Origin: Effrenium voratum
Lineage: Eukaryota; Sar; Dinophyceae; Suessiales; Symbiodiniaceae
DNA length: 64,000 nt
Direction of reading: 5' to 3'
NCBI GenBank assembly: GCA_963377175.1
Contig: CAUJNA010001757.1
Span: 186,001-250,000 of the forward strand
The notes under the pieces were generated by a model. It ran no database searches. It had not been told where the DNA came from and saw nothing but the letters and a program-made list of their open reading frames with translations. This document shows positions 52,701 through 61,081 of the stretch, one piece after another. The first letter of the stretch is position 1; each line of letters opens with the position of its first letter. The translations under genes were made by a program, and so were the position numbers.

Positions 52701-53307
52701 ATGTCGGCGCCTTCCCGCACCACCCAGACGGAGGTTTTCTTCTAGCCTGAAACATAGTTTTTGCAACTCGCAGCGTTGTCCTGGCAATCCTTCGGGCGCC
52801 GCAAATTTGGCCGTGGAAGAGCCCCAAGAGGCCTTGATGCAGTTCAAGTTGACCGCGCTGCGGTTTCGCAGCGCGGTTTGACACACAGGCAAATCTGACA
52901 GAAAGCATCGGCCCTTGCGCATCTTGCGAAATCAGAGCTACCTGGCACTTCCCAAGTTTCTTCCGCTCCATGTCCAACATAGCCTCATTCAAGCACCATG
53001 AAATGTTCTTTTCCTTGTAGCGGCCAAGAGGAGATTTTCGAAGCGATTCTCCTTTCAAGCGGCGCTCCACAACACCCAGAAAGGTGTCCATTGACGGGGT
53101 GCCTGGCAGATTTGGGCTGCAGCCAAGCGCTGTCGCTCGTCGGAACCGATGCAGTACTCCACGCTCATGTTGTTTCAATTGCGTTGTTCGCAATCCTTCC
53201 ACTGAGCGGCTGAAGCACTTGCAGTACCGGCACTGCACATTCGACTCAGTCAGTTTTGCCCACTTGAACAGTCTTCCCCACTTAATCACGCATTTGGAAG
53301 AAGGCAT
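49745..53307 (-). CDS. zinc-finger protein, candidate transposase of the element
   Basis: ATG at 53307, 13 bases after a hairpin (53320-53335). The N-terminus has a C2H2-like finger (CRYCKCFSRSVEGL, then LKQHERGVLH), as in BED-finger transposases. Downstream blocks include SAKHRHSSLQKPMGRF, MAMMADAADEEIRILRRFD and KTEFPEFELIHNLSAF, a combination I recall from a large dinoflagellate-specific family; conserved acidic residues in the second block are candidates for catalysis. Exons 1 and 2 join phase-perfectly by removing 29 bases (52163-52191, GT-AG); the next intron fits GC-AG (AG before GCATCAGG). Later boundaries near 51640, 51700 and 50365 are uncertain. Hairpins 52852-52877, 51394-51415 and 50454-50467 lie inside it. 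Transposase function is inferred from context. Confidence 0.5.
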
Positions 53308-53535
53308 GGCGCCATCCGAACTGCGTTGCCGCAGTCGGTGCAGCAGCTGCCCTACAACTTGAGCATGTTTCGACAGGCGTGATCAACGATTAACGATGCC
53401 GCAACATGAACTGTGCCACGACAGAAACACTCAAGCAAAACGGACGAGCCCTTTTTACCTCTGCGGGACTGTGTGCTTGAAGTGCGACCGCTTCCGAAGC
53501 CGTCAGGCTTCGCAAGCAATGATTCCAAAAACCTG

Positions 53536-53551
53536 ACTGCGGCGACGCAGT
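53536..53551 (-). terminator. hairpin touching the stop codon of the Nudix-like gene
   Basis: Stem ACTGCG / CGCAGT with loop TCGC on the coding strand, directly after TGA. Confidence 0.45.
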
Positions 53552-56498
53552 TCAGTTTTTGACCTTTTCGAGGCCCAGGAACCAGTCCTTTACGTCAGCG
53601 AGCGCCTGCTTTGTGCAGGGATCATCAGTCCACCACTCAATGCCGTCGTTGAAGGTCACTTTCAGCCATTGTCCCCGGTAATTGTACCAGCGTTGGCCCG
53701 TGGGGAATTTTGGCGCCCGTGGCAGCCGGCGGAACTGCGCGGCAATGTATCCAGCAGCGACCCATTGTGTATATGTATAGGTGCCGCTAGAGTGCATCCT
53801 GTGCACCGGCGCCAGTCTCTTTGTCGCTTTCATGCTTTCCCGAGTTCTGAAGGGCAGCCCAATGATTCGGGATCTCTTGAATCGCGTTCTCATGCGCGAC
53901 CGCGTCTTCTGCTGTCGAGTCCTGGATAGCCCCGCCGCAATTCCACCATGCGGGTCAGGCATGTTCTCATAGATGCCTGTCGCAGTGACATAGGCCGTCT
54001 CCGCTGCTGTAATCTGTGTGTGGAACCAATCGCCTGCCCGAGTGCCGAGCTTTGGGAACCCGGCGTCCTGCCACTGCCTCTCCAATTGCAGCAATTGTGC
54101 TCCTTGCCATCGACCTGACTCAAGCGGCATCCACCGCCACCGCCACTCATCTTGGTCCGGGTGCTCATCTTGGTCCTCGTCCTTCTGTGACATTTTGTCA
54201 TCCGGCTCCTCCTCAGCCTCATCATCCTCATCTGAGATTCCGCTCAGCTCAGAGTCAGAATCACGAACATTGACACGCTCAAGGGTCATTGTCAGGTGCT
54301 CCGCACGCTGGAGTTGTTGCTGCAGCCCGTCGTCATCATCATCCTCCTGCATGTCGTCAGCCGGCGACGTTGGCGAACAGTTGAACCAGGCCGGAACTTC
54401 TTCCTGCTCCTGTCCATGTCAGTGTCAAGCTGCGTCGCCGCAGCTGATTTTGGCATGGGCAAAAACGGAGTTGGGCTTGCCGGCTCCTGCTGGCACTCCT
54501 CCTCCGGCAGCTGAGTGACAGTGGGCTCCTCCGGCTGCAGAGTTGGAGTTTCCTGCTCCATGCTCGGCACCACAGTTGGCGTCGGCGCAAGGCTGCTTGA
54601 CGACCCGCCTCGCGGGCTGCGTGACCGGCAAGCGGTGAACGCAGCAGCTCTTGCCTTCACGTTGGTGGGCTGAGGAGCCCAGGGGAAGCAGCAGCTCAAG
54701 GGTGTGAGATTCTTCACCTTGTCATAGTCCATGTGAAGGAACCACTCCTTGTGTGGGACGTAGTCTTCTTCCCAGCGAGGGGTGTGGGCACAGTCGTGCC
54801 ACCTGCTTGCTGCAATCTTTTCGTATACGGGCACCTCCACGTGGCGCCCCTGCAACTCTTTCGGCAGCAGGCGGCATTGCGGCTGGAAATTCCGCGAGCA
54901 CGCCTCGCCCTGCTGGACCCGCATGTTATACCTCACGATCACCTTCACTATCACGAGATCCTCCGCATTCCACACCAATTCAGTGCCACGATGCATGTTA
55001 AAAATCGTCCTGGGGGTGTGGCCCAGAAGCTGGAAGCCCAAAGCGTAGAAGACATTGTTGCCGAAGACATTTGTCTTCCACGCGTAGTGGTCGAAGACGT
55101 GCTCCCAGTCTTCTGCTGTGTACCTTGGCGCACAAGGTCGGCAAGGCACGAACAGGCAAGACTACAACAACCAAGGACTAAACATTCAGGAATCATTACC
55201 AAACACAAATTTCTTGGCAAGGCGCACTCCGACTCCACGGCCTCCTCGGCCGTGATACTCGCGTGCCCCCAGCCCGGCGTCGTTATCTGACGCAGTCAGC
55301 TTTCCCTGTCTCAGGATTGCCGGGGCACATTCCCAGTACGTGCCGTGAACCACCGAGTGCAAGTGGATGCCATCTGCGTTTCCGCAGATGTCTTGAAGAC
55401 GACGCTGCCACTGCGCAGAGTGCTGTCTGTCCGAGTGCAAGTAATCGAACTCGATGTGGCCAGAGCTTTTCGAGGTCTCCTGGGGGAAATGGCGGCATTG
55501 GCCCAGAGAGTCGCAGACTCCGTGGACGTGCGCCCAGTGCCGCACCATCATCTCCACCAATGCTGGGTCCTTTGCAAGGGGATGGTTGCTCTGGCTCCTC
55601 CCGTGTTTTTCCCACTTTGAACGCTTGGTCAATCTCCCGATGTTGTTCCTCAGGACATCATACGGGGCTTGCACCAATGGAGTGGCCAACTCCAATGACT
55701 TTGTGCCAGCCACATGCGACAGCTTCAGGAGATTCGCCAGCATCTCGCTCGCGATGAGGACCGACTTCAGCGGCAGTCGTTCGATGCTTTCCAGTGCCCT
55801 GTGTGATGGCCGCTGTGTTGCCACAGCGGCTTGGTTCACTCTGTCCAGGAAGTCTTCAAGAGTCCTGCAAAGGTCATAGAGGTCGCGACGACTCAGCATC
55901 GTGTTGACCTTCACCCACTTGTGCGCGGAATTCTGGTCGAGCGGCTTTGTTGAGACCCCATCCACATTGGCCATCCCGTGTGGCAGGAGCTCGGGTTTGC
56001 CAATGCGTTGAGGGCCATGGACCTCTAGTGTATCGTGGCAGAAAGACGGCAAGACGAAGCCGAAATTGATGTGGTTTACGTTTCTCCGCTTGCCTTCCTG
56101 CAGGGGCATTGCTTGAACAGTGTTTGCAATAGTTAGAACAAACGTACAGGGACATGCAGCTTTTCACACGCCCCAACCCCATGCACTTTCCCAAACCTGT
56201 CCTGAAATTTCTGGTTTATCAGCGTCGTGTCTTTTGCCAGCGTGAAGAAGTTGCCCGCGACGCTGGAGTCCAGCTGCAACCCAGCCTCTTCTACCAGTTC
56301 CCTTAAGGCGGCATTCTTGGCCGCATCTTCCTGCCACTTTCCACCATGCCTGTAGACAAGATCTGCTGGAACTATGCTTCCAGCAGGTGTAGCAAGAAAC
56401 CCGCTGCACTTTCGGTGCGCCAAGACATGCCAGTCGAAATTGACATTCATGAACAAGTATAGCGCCACACTGCCATACTCGTCGGAATGTCGCGGCAT
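53552..56498 (-). CDS. Nudix-like and ADP-ribosyltransferase-like multidomain protein
   Basis: ATG at 56498, three bases after a hairpin (56502-56521). The first 100 residues contain a Nudix box, GGKWQEDAAKNAALRELVEE plus AGL, with Asp where the first Glu is usual; Nudix enzymes cleave nucleoside diphosphates linked to another moiety. A phase-perfect GT-AG intron joins it to the next exon (MPLQEGKRRNVNHINF). Later, VHGTYWECAPAILRQG and LGAREYHGRGGRGVG resemble the His-Gly-Thr strand and G-x-Y region of ADP-ribosyltransferases. A GA-AG intron near 55190 and a 35-base GC-AG intron at 54399-54433 restore open frames. The C-terminus is acidic (QEDDDDDG) then basic. The Nudix call is fair; the ADP-ribosyltransferase call is tentative. 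The stop at 53552 touches a hairpin. Confidence 0.5.
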
Positions 56499-56559
56499 GT
56501 CCTGCTGTGTTGCCAAAGCAGTCTTCAATCTGCCTTGCCCTTGCTTGAAGCCAAGGCTG

Positions 56560-57010
56560 GCGCGCAAGCAGTGTGAGATGCAGTTGTGTTTCATGATCAC
56601 TGAACGGCAACAACATTTGAGAGCTGTTTTTTTCCACTAGCAGCCTGAGTAAGTAAGTTTGAACAACCAAGGCAAGGAGCTCCAACAAATAGATCATTCG
56701 ACAGCAACTGTTCAACTGCGGGTGCAGAGCTGGTTCTAGATGCAGTTTTGTCAACAATGTGGTGCGCATGGAGTTGCGGAAGCTTTATGTTGAAGAGGCG
56801 AAGGGCAATTCCTGCTGTCGCCAACGACAACACAACCGAAAAAACAAAGTCGTGCAGTGTTACCAGATGCCTGCATACCCTACTCGAAGAGCTGCACAGC
56901 CAACCCAGGGCGGGCCCTTGCTCATGGATTGACAAAGCATTGCGCTGCGTTTTTTTTCTGGCTGCAAAATGTGCGAAGAGACTGTTGCAGCAGCAATTCA
57001 AGTGAAACAC
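56560..57010. other. spacer between hairpins, no clear gene
   Basis: A minus-strand frame of about 139 codons exists but lacks codon bias and a hairpin at its start. I treat the segment as untranslated or intergenic. Confidence 0.3.
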
Positions 57011-57079
57011 TGGCAAGACTGCGTGGCCGCAGTTTGCGTCTAGCGATGCTCGAAGACTGTCTCCTTGGGCTGTCTGTGT

Positions 57080-57565
57080 CTAGCAAGGCTTGATTGTCTC
57101 CTTGGACTCATTCTTCTGATTCAGCAGCTTAATAATCATCATCTCTATCTTGTTGACACGGCCTTGCACCCCTGTCAGCTCGTCCAAGATATCCTTAAGC
57201 ACTTCCTCGGGCGGGAGCGGCGGCGGACTCAGCCACGGCGGCGGCGGGGAGGTGCTGGTCCACGCCGAGGATGCCTGCGATGATGGCGGCAAGCGATCAT
57301 ACACGGCGCCCACCCAGTTAGTACACATCGGCGGTTCGCAATTTTCGGACCGAACTTTGAAGGCCTCATCCCTGGTGTAGCGCCAGCTGTGCTGCAGGCC
57401 AGCCTCAGCCTTTCCCTCCAGCAGGCACACGCAGCAAATCACCTCAAAGTTCCAACCGCAAACCATCACACCGCTGTCTTTGAAGGCCTTCTTCTTGAAC
57501 AACGGGGTCTTGCATTTCCATCCGCAGACATCGCACACGGCCTGCCAGTCAGAATTCCACGGCAT
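57080..57565 (-). CDS. small cysteine-rich protein, possible zinc binder
   Basis: The ATG at 57565 (MPWNSDWQAVCDVCGWKC) is chosen because a hairpin (57580-57593) lies 14 bases upstream; an upstream in-frame ATG exists. Cysteines occur as CDVCGWKC, VMVCGWNFEVICCVC and CEPPMC, consistent with one or two zinc sites formed by CxxC pairs. A Pro-rich linker follows (SPPPPWLSPPPLPP), then a C-terminal amphipathic helix (LKDILDELTGVQGRVNKI) suited to oligomerisation. 161 residues. After the stop at 57080 a hairpin stands at 57018-57033. No family recognised. Confidence 0.5.
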   Translation of the reverse strand: MPWNSDWQAVCDVCGWKCKTPLFKKKAFKDSGVMVCGWNFEVICCVCLLEGKAEAGLQHSWRYTRDEAFKVRSENCEPPMCTNWVGAVYDRLPPSSQASSAWTSTSPPPPWLSPPPLPPEEVLKDILDELTGVQGRVNKIEMMIIKLLNQKNESKETIKPC

Positions 57566-57985
57566 TGTCTGACTGACAGCTGCGTTTCCGCAGATGTTCC
57601 ACAGATGTTCCTTAACAGCTGCGGCGGGCAATTCAACCATCACGACATGAACACAGCATCCCTGACACATGTTTCAAACTGTTCACAGGCGCGCCCGAGC
57701 AAACACAGGCACGAATCGAAGACTGCAGCTCTACCACCATTAGCCTTGCGTAAGAGGGTCTTTTTCTTGTTCCGACCTTGCGCCCGAAACGTGTAAAGTC
57801 AAGACTAAGCTACTGTTGGAATTTGCAGAGGTGTTGGCCATTAACAAGAACCAACTGCGGGCACGCAGTTGGTTTTCGCGGCAGCAGCGCTGCGTGGAAC
57901 TCCGGCAGTATAAACATGGGACCAAGGGCATTCTGACTATCTTCGTTTACCAGCACGGGTGCGAGGCGAGTGAGCCAGGCATGCG

Positions 57986-58297
57986 TCACCCGGCGCGCCT
58001 GGGGCGGCGGGTGCGAAGGGCCTCCTGTTCAGATGCACTGCTGGAGGAGTCACAAAGCAAATCGGGCAATGCGGCCATGCCACGTATATACCACCGCAAG
58101 TCTGCATGCACCCACCACTCGGCAGCTTGTAGCGATGCTCGCTCGCCGAGGGTAAGGAAAGGCCATAAAGCTTCGGCCACCGCGGGGGTGAGGAAATAAG
58201 TGCTCCCCCAAAGCGGAAGCGGCATCGACGCTGGGGATGCCGGCGGCGTGTCGTCAGGCACGCTGTTGTGCATACACCAGTCTGACTGTTCCATCAT
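57986..58297 (-). CDS. unknown small protein, 103 residues
   Basis: Starts MMEQSDWCMHNSV. The centre (GSTYFLTPAVAEALWPFL, AAEWWVHADLRWYIRG) looks globular with many aromatic residues. The C-terminus is Ser- and Arg-rich. A perfect 11-bp-stem hairpin (57849-57874) lies about 110 bases after the stop. The gene may extend through an intron; the evidence is limited to the open frame and its position in the same-strand series. Confidence 0.35.
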   Translation of the reverse strand: MMEQSDWCMHNSVPDDTPPASPASMPLPLWGSTYFLTPAVAEALWPFLTLGERASLQAAEWWVHADLRWYIRGMAALPDLLCDSSSSASEQEALRTRRPRRAG

Positions 58298-58473
58298 GGC
58301 TCCCCTAAAAAAAGGCTAGTTTGGACCAGAGCGCTCAAAGTAAATTGCACAAAAAGCATCTCAAATTGACAAATATTGCCCCAGGTGCTATTTTTCTTGC
58401 CTGCAAACAAGCATGCGGCAGCAAACACATCGTTTCTCAGGCTGCAGCAGCCCCTCAAGCTCAGCCCAAACAC

Positions 58474-59037
58474 TCACTGTGTTGCCGCAGTGTGTTCGTA
58501 TATGAACTCTCGAAGCACCGGCTGCAAGTCCTGTATCAGGACATGGACTGGCCAGAGTATGGCCAGAAACACACACTCTGCGTCGTGGCCAGCGGCAAGA
58601 CCGCCCCACACATCCAGGGCCTCGCTCACCTGCAACATTTGGTCATGGAGAGTGCGCAGCTCGTCAAGCTTAACCTTGTTCAGCTTCCCCTTCATCGGCC
58701 GCAGCATCTCGTACTCATCAAACATCCACAAGACGTCCTTGTAGCGCACATCAGTCACCGGTGTCTTGTGACAAAAAAAGTGTTCAAGCACAGTGCATGT
58801 GGCGCAGCACTTGCTGATGATCTTGGAGTTCATCCGGTTGTCTTTGTACAGAGGGCCCAGAGTCTCGCAGACCTTGATGAGCATCGAGAAAGGGATCTTG
58901 TCTGGTTGCCCGCAAGTGATTCGTTGGATGTCTTCCGCCAACTTGTATAGGCAATCCCCCCGCACAATGCCAGCTGAGCCCTCCTCCAAGTACCTGGATG
59001 CCATGGCTTCGCCAGCTTTGGTTGCAAAGCTGGACAT
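58474..59037 (-). CDS. unknown helical protein, about 187 residues
   Basis: Starts MSSFATKAGEAMASRYL. The body is helical, with a cluster of cysteines (SKCCATCTVLEHFFC) and a long amphipathic helix (GKLNKVKLDELRTLHDQM). A hydrophobic segment near the C-terminus (VFLAILWPVHVLI) could be a membrane or core helix. The stop TGA overlaps a hairpin (58475-58492), so the last codons (HTAATQ) are hairpin-encoded. An upstream in-frame ATG at 59199 would add 54 residues. Function unknown. Confidence 0.5.
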   Translation of the reverse strand: MSSFATKAGEAMASRYLEEGSAGIVRGDCLYKLAEDIQRITCGQPDKIPFSMLIKVCETLGPLYKDNRMNSKIISKCCATCTVLEHFFCHKTPVTDVRYKDVLWMFDEYEMLRPMKGKLNKVKLDELRTLHDQMLQVSEALDVWGGLAAGHDAECVFLAILWPVHVLIQDLQPVLREFIYEHTAATQ

Positions 59038-59265
59038 TTCAACGAGTTGAAGCCGAACCGAAGCTGAGCCAGTTGAACCGAATGGGCGGGCGGCGGGCGA
59101 AAACTCACTGAGCCGCACGCAACGCTGGCAGCAAAACAGACACGCTTTTCCTTGTGCTTTGTAAAACTCAGGAGTTGCCAAACTTCTCAGGCAAAGCAAA
59201 AACCTAAGCTGAGCCGGGCTCTCAGGGGAAAGGCTGTGTTTCCGCAGCCTTTTCTAGATGCAAGT

Positions 59266-59712
59266 TCAGTCAGAGTTCAAGGGTAAACAGACAAGCTTAC
59301 GCAAAGTCAAATAAGCATTGTCCAACAGCATCTTTAATGGTGTAAAAGGTTCGTTAATGTCGGCCAGTTCGTTCAAGAAGTGCAGAACCTGGGTCGACTC
59401 TTCCACAAAGGCCCGCTCTTCAGCAGCGACGCGTGGAAGTTGCGTTGGTCCTGGAGAGCCTGGAGAGCACAAATCCCGCACAAGAGGCTCCCTGGCCATA
59501 TCATCAGAAGGCAATGGCGAAATCAGCACGCGCTCCATACCAGCAAGAACGACTGCGAAAGGAAACATTGCGGCTCTTCGCCCAGTTCTTTCCATGATCA
59601 ACCGCAGGACCCGGCTGCATTTCCTGACAATAATCTCGTCAATCTTCATTTCAATGACATGCAGCGCCACGCAATGCGCGAGCTCGTCAGCGTGAACCCC
59701 GTAAATGTCCAT
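59266..59712 (-). CDS. unknown protein, 148 residues, nearest the right TIR
   Basis: Starts MDIYGVHADELAHCVAL. The N-terminal half is helical (HVIEMKIDEIIVRKCSRV, RLIMERTGRRAAMFPF) and could be a small DNA-binding or histone-fold-like domain, though I cannot assign it. The stop at 59266 is followed after 13 bases by a 10-bp-stem hairpin (59229-59252). The gene begins about 80 bases inside the right terminal inverted repeat, a usual place for an early gene. Confidence 0.5.
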   Translation of the reverse strand: MDIYGVHADELAHCVALHVIEMKIDEIIVRKCSRVLRLIMERTGRRAAMFPFAVVLAGMERVLISPLPSDDMAREPLVRDLCSPGSPGPTQLPRVAAEERAFVEESTQVLHFLNELADINEPFTPLKMLLDNAYLTLRKLVCLPLNSD

Positions 59713-59793
59713 GGCAGCACGTGCGCCAAGTTTCACTACCAGCTGACATAGCAAAAACAACTCTCTGAGCCACCGGATTGTCCAAACATCAAG

Positions 59794-59945
59794 GCCCCCC
59801 TCCCTCCCCAAGATTTTCGGCAAAAAAACACTTCCGAAAAACGGATTGTTTTGACAAAGAACGCGCACGCGAAAAAACAAGGTTTTCGGTCCAAACAAAG
59901 CACCAAACAAAAAGGCATAAAAAGCATGTCCTTAATGACCGGCCA
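59794..59945 (-). repeat. right terminal inverted repeat
   Basis: Reverse complement of the left terminal repeat. Differences seen: CTTTGTTTGG against CTTTTTTTGG, and one T fewer in a T-run. Confidence 0.9.
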
Positions 59946-59951
59946 GATGAC
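59946..59951 (+). repeat. target site duplication, right (GATGAC)
   Basis: GATGAC immediately right of the right terminal inverted repeat, identical to 38509-38514. Confidence 0.8.
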
Positions 59952-60099
59952 CTCGCGCACGAAGCAGATCGCACACATTCGAGAGCGCTCGTACACACAT
60001 GAGAGCGGTCGTACACAAACGACAACTTCCCGAGGACATTGCTCTCGTTTGTTGCGCAGTTGTCCTTTGCGCAACTTTGGGTTTGCTGCCTTCGGCAAG

Positions 60100-60570
60100 C
60101 TATGCCAAGCGAAAGCCTAGGCCTGCGAAGCAGACCGAAGCAGGGAGATGCGTAGAGCCTGCCTTCTCCTCAAAGCTCGCTAGGACATATCGTTCCAATC
60201 TGTCCAGTTGCTCAGCATGCGAAGCAACGCGACGGCCGTAGACCGTAGCAAGATAGGTGAGGCCCTCCTCGGCCTGATGCTGCGAAGCATGCAAATCATC
60301 CGCAGTGCGGTGTAGATCCGCCCGAAGCTCAGAAATCTCGTCTTGCACATCGGAGTGAAGCTGTTGCTGCGCTCGCCGGAAGTGGCGGAAAAGCAAAGCA
60401 CTGCAGAGCACGTTGCAAGCAATGAGGACACAGGAAACGCCCAACGTCCAGCCGAGGTCGAAAGCAAGGGCTGGAGCGTCTGTCTGATGACAGATTGCAC
60501 TGCCGGAAAAAGCTGGCTCACCGGTCATCATACCTTCTAAGAAGGGAAGCAACACAAGCCAAACGGACAT
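60100..60570 (-). CDS. membrane-anchored coiled-coil protein, 156 residues
   Basis: One membrane helix (LGWTLGVSCVLIACNVLCSA, about residues 40-62) is followed by a coiled coil (LHSDVQDEISELRADLHR, ASHAEQLDRLERYVLASF). No enzyme motif is present. It lies on the same strand as, and downstream of, the reverse transcriptase debris and may be an extra gene of that retroelement or a host gene. Start assignment is by the first ATG. Confidence 0.45.
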   Translation of the reverse strand: MSVWLVLLPFLEGMMTGEPAFSGSAICHQTDAPALAFDLGWTLGVSCVLIACNVLCSALLFRHFRRAQQQLHSDVQDEISELRADLHRTADDLHASQHQAEEGLTYLATVYGRRVASHAEQLDRLERYVLASFEEKAGSTHLPASVCFAGLGFRLA

Positions 60571-61081
60571 AGAAGCTCAGCTGGAGAAAGCAAAGACACG
60601 TGTTCCAGATCACCCATAAAATCAACAAGGGAGTGGAGGGAGGGGTTGAAAAAGCAATCCATTTAGTCCAGCTAAGCCTATGTAAGAAGCGTGCTTGCTG
60701 TTGCTTGAGCAATATATTGCGTATGCACACAAGTTGAAACACCTGTGAGTAAACACACAAACCGTTCAAACTTGCTAAGCAACAGCCATATGCAAAACGT
60801 CTCTCTACTGCTCATTCCATTTGCAAAGCATATATTCACTAAAAGCGTAAGCAAACATATTTCACAGAATCTTGCATTCTTTATAATATAGTTTGTTTTT
60901 CACTGGCGGAAGCTGAAGCATATTGTTTGGTATGTACCATAGAACAAGAGGTGCTGAAGCAGATCCACCCCTTGAAATACTGCCAGAGACAAACAAACCC
61001 CGCCCCGACAACCCCAAATGAAACAGTGAGGTTTGAGTTGGCGAATAAAAAGAGAAGCAGCGGAACCTAGTGTGAAACCGG
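60571..61081. other. 3' flank of the retroelement debris
   Basis: AT-rich, no supported gene. Confidence 0.4.

Larger units (their letters stand above)
39017..59252. repeat. family of at least 24 mini-hairpins, CTGYG-N4-CRCAG
   Basis: Perfect or near-perfect inverted repeats of 5-11 bp with a 4-base loop (3 in one case). The core is CTGCG or CTGTG against CGCAG or CACAG; the outer stem is copy-specific. Starts: 39017, 40762, 41098, 41994, 42915, 43106, 43974, 45675, 47428, 47674, 48979, 50454, 51394, 52852, 53320, 53536, 54428, 55371, 55809, 56502, 57018, 57580, 57849, 58475 and 59229. In the minus-strand RNA many loops are GAAA, GCAA or GCGA, i.e. GNRA tetraloops. All lie inside the 21-kb element. 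Confidence 0.85.
38515..59945. mobile_element. 21.4-kb TIR element with 6-bp target duplication and hairpin-punctuated genes
   Basis: The ends are inverted copies of about 153 bp starting TGGCCGGTCATTAAGG, at 38515-38667 and 59794-59945; I see one substitution and one T-run length difference. Directly outside both ends stands GATGAC (38509-38514 and 59946-59951), a 6-bp target site duplication. This is the signature of a transposed DNA element. The size and 6-bp duplication recall Maverick/Polinton elements, but I see no capsid, packaging ATPase, protein-primed polymerase or retroviral-type integrase. The cargo is about twelve genes, almost all on the minus strand, and at least 24 mini-hairpins. 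The transposase is probably the zinc-finger gene at 49745-53307. The near-identity of the ends argues for recent insertion. Confidence 0.85.

Noticed and set aside
52551..52922. Alternative minus-strand frame across the hairpin at 52852
   Set aside because: The longer frame continues to the confirmed-looking splice site at 52191; the alternative ends in stops.
38515..59945. Classification as a Maverick/Polinton or endogenous virophage
   Set aside because: Size, TIRs and 6-bp duplication fit, but no capsid, packaging ATPase, cysteine protease, protein-primed polymerase or RVE integrase was recognised. Kept only as a comparison.
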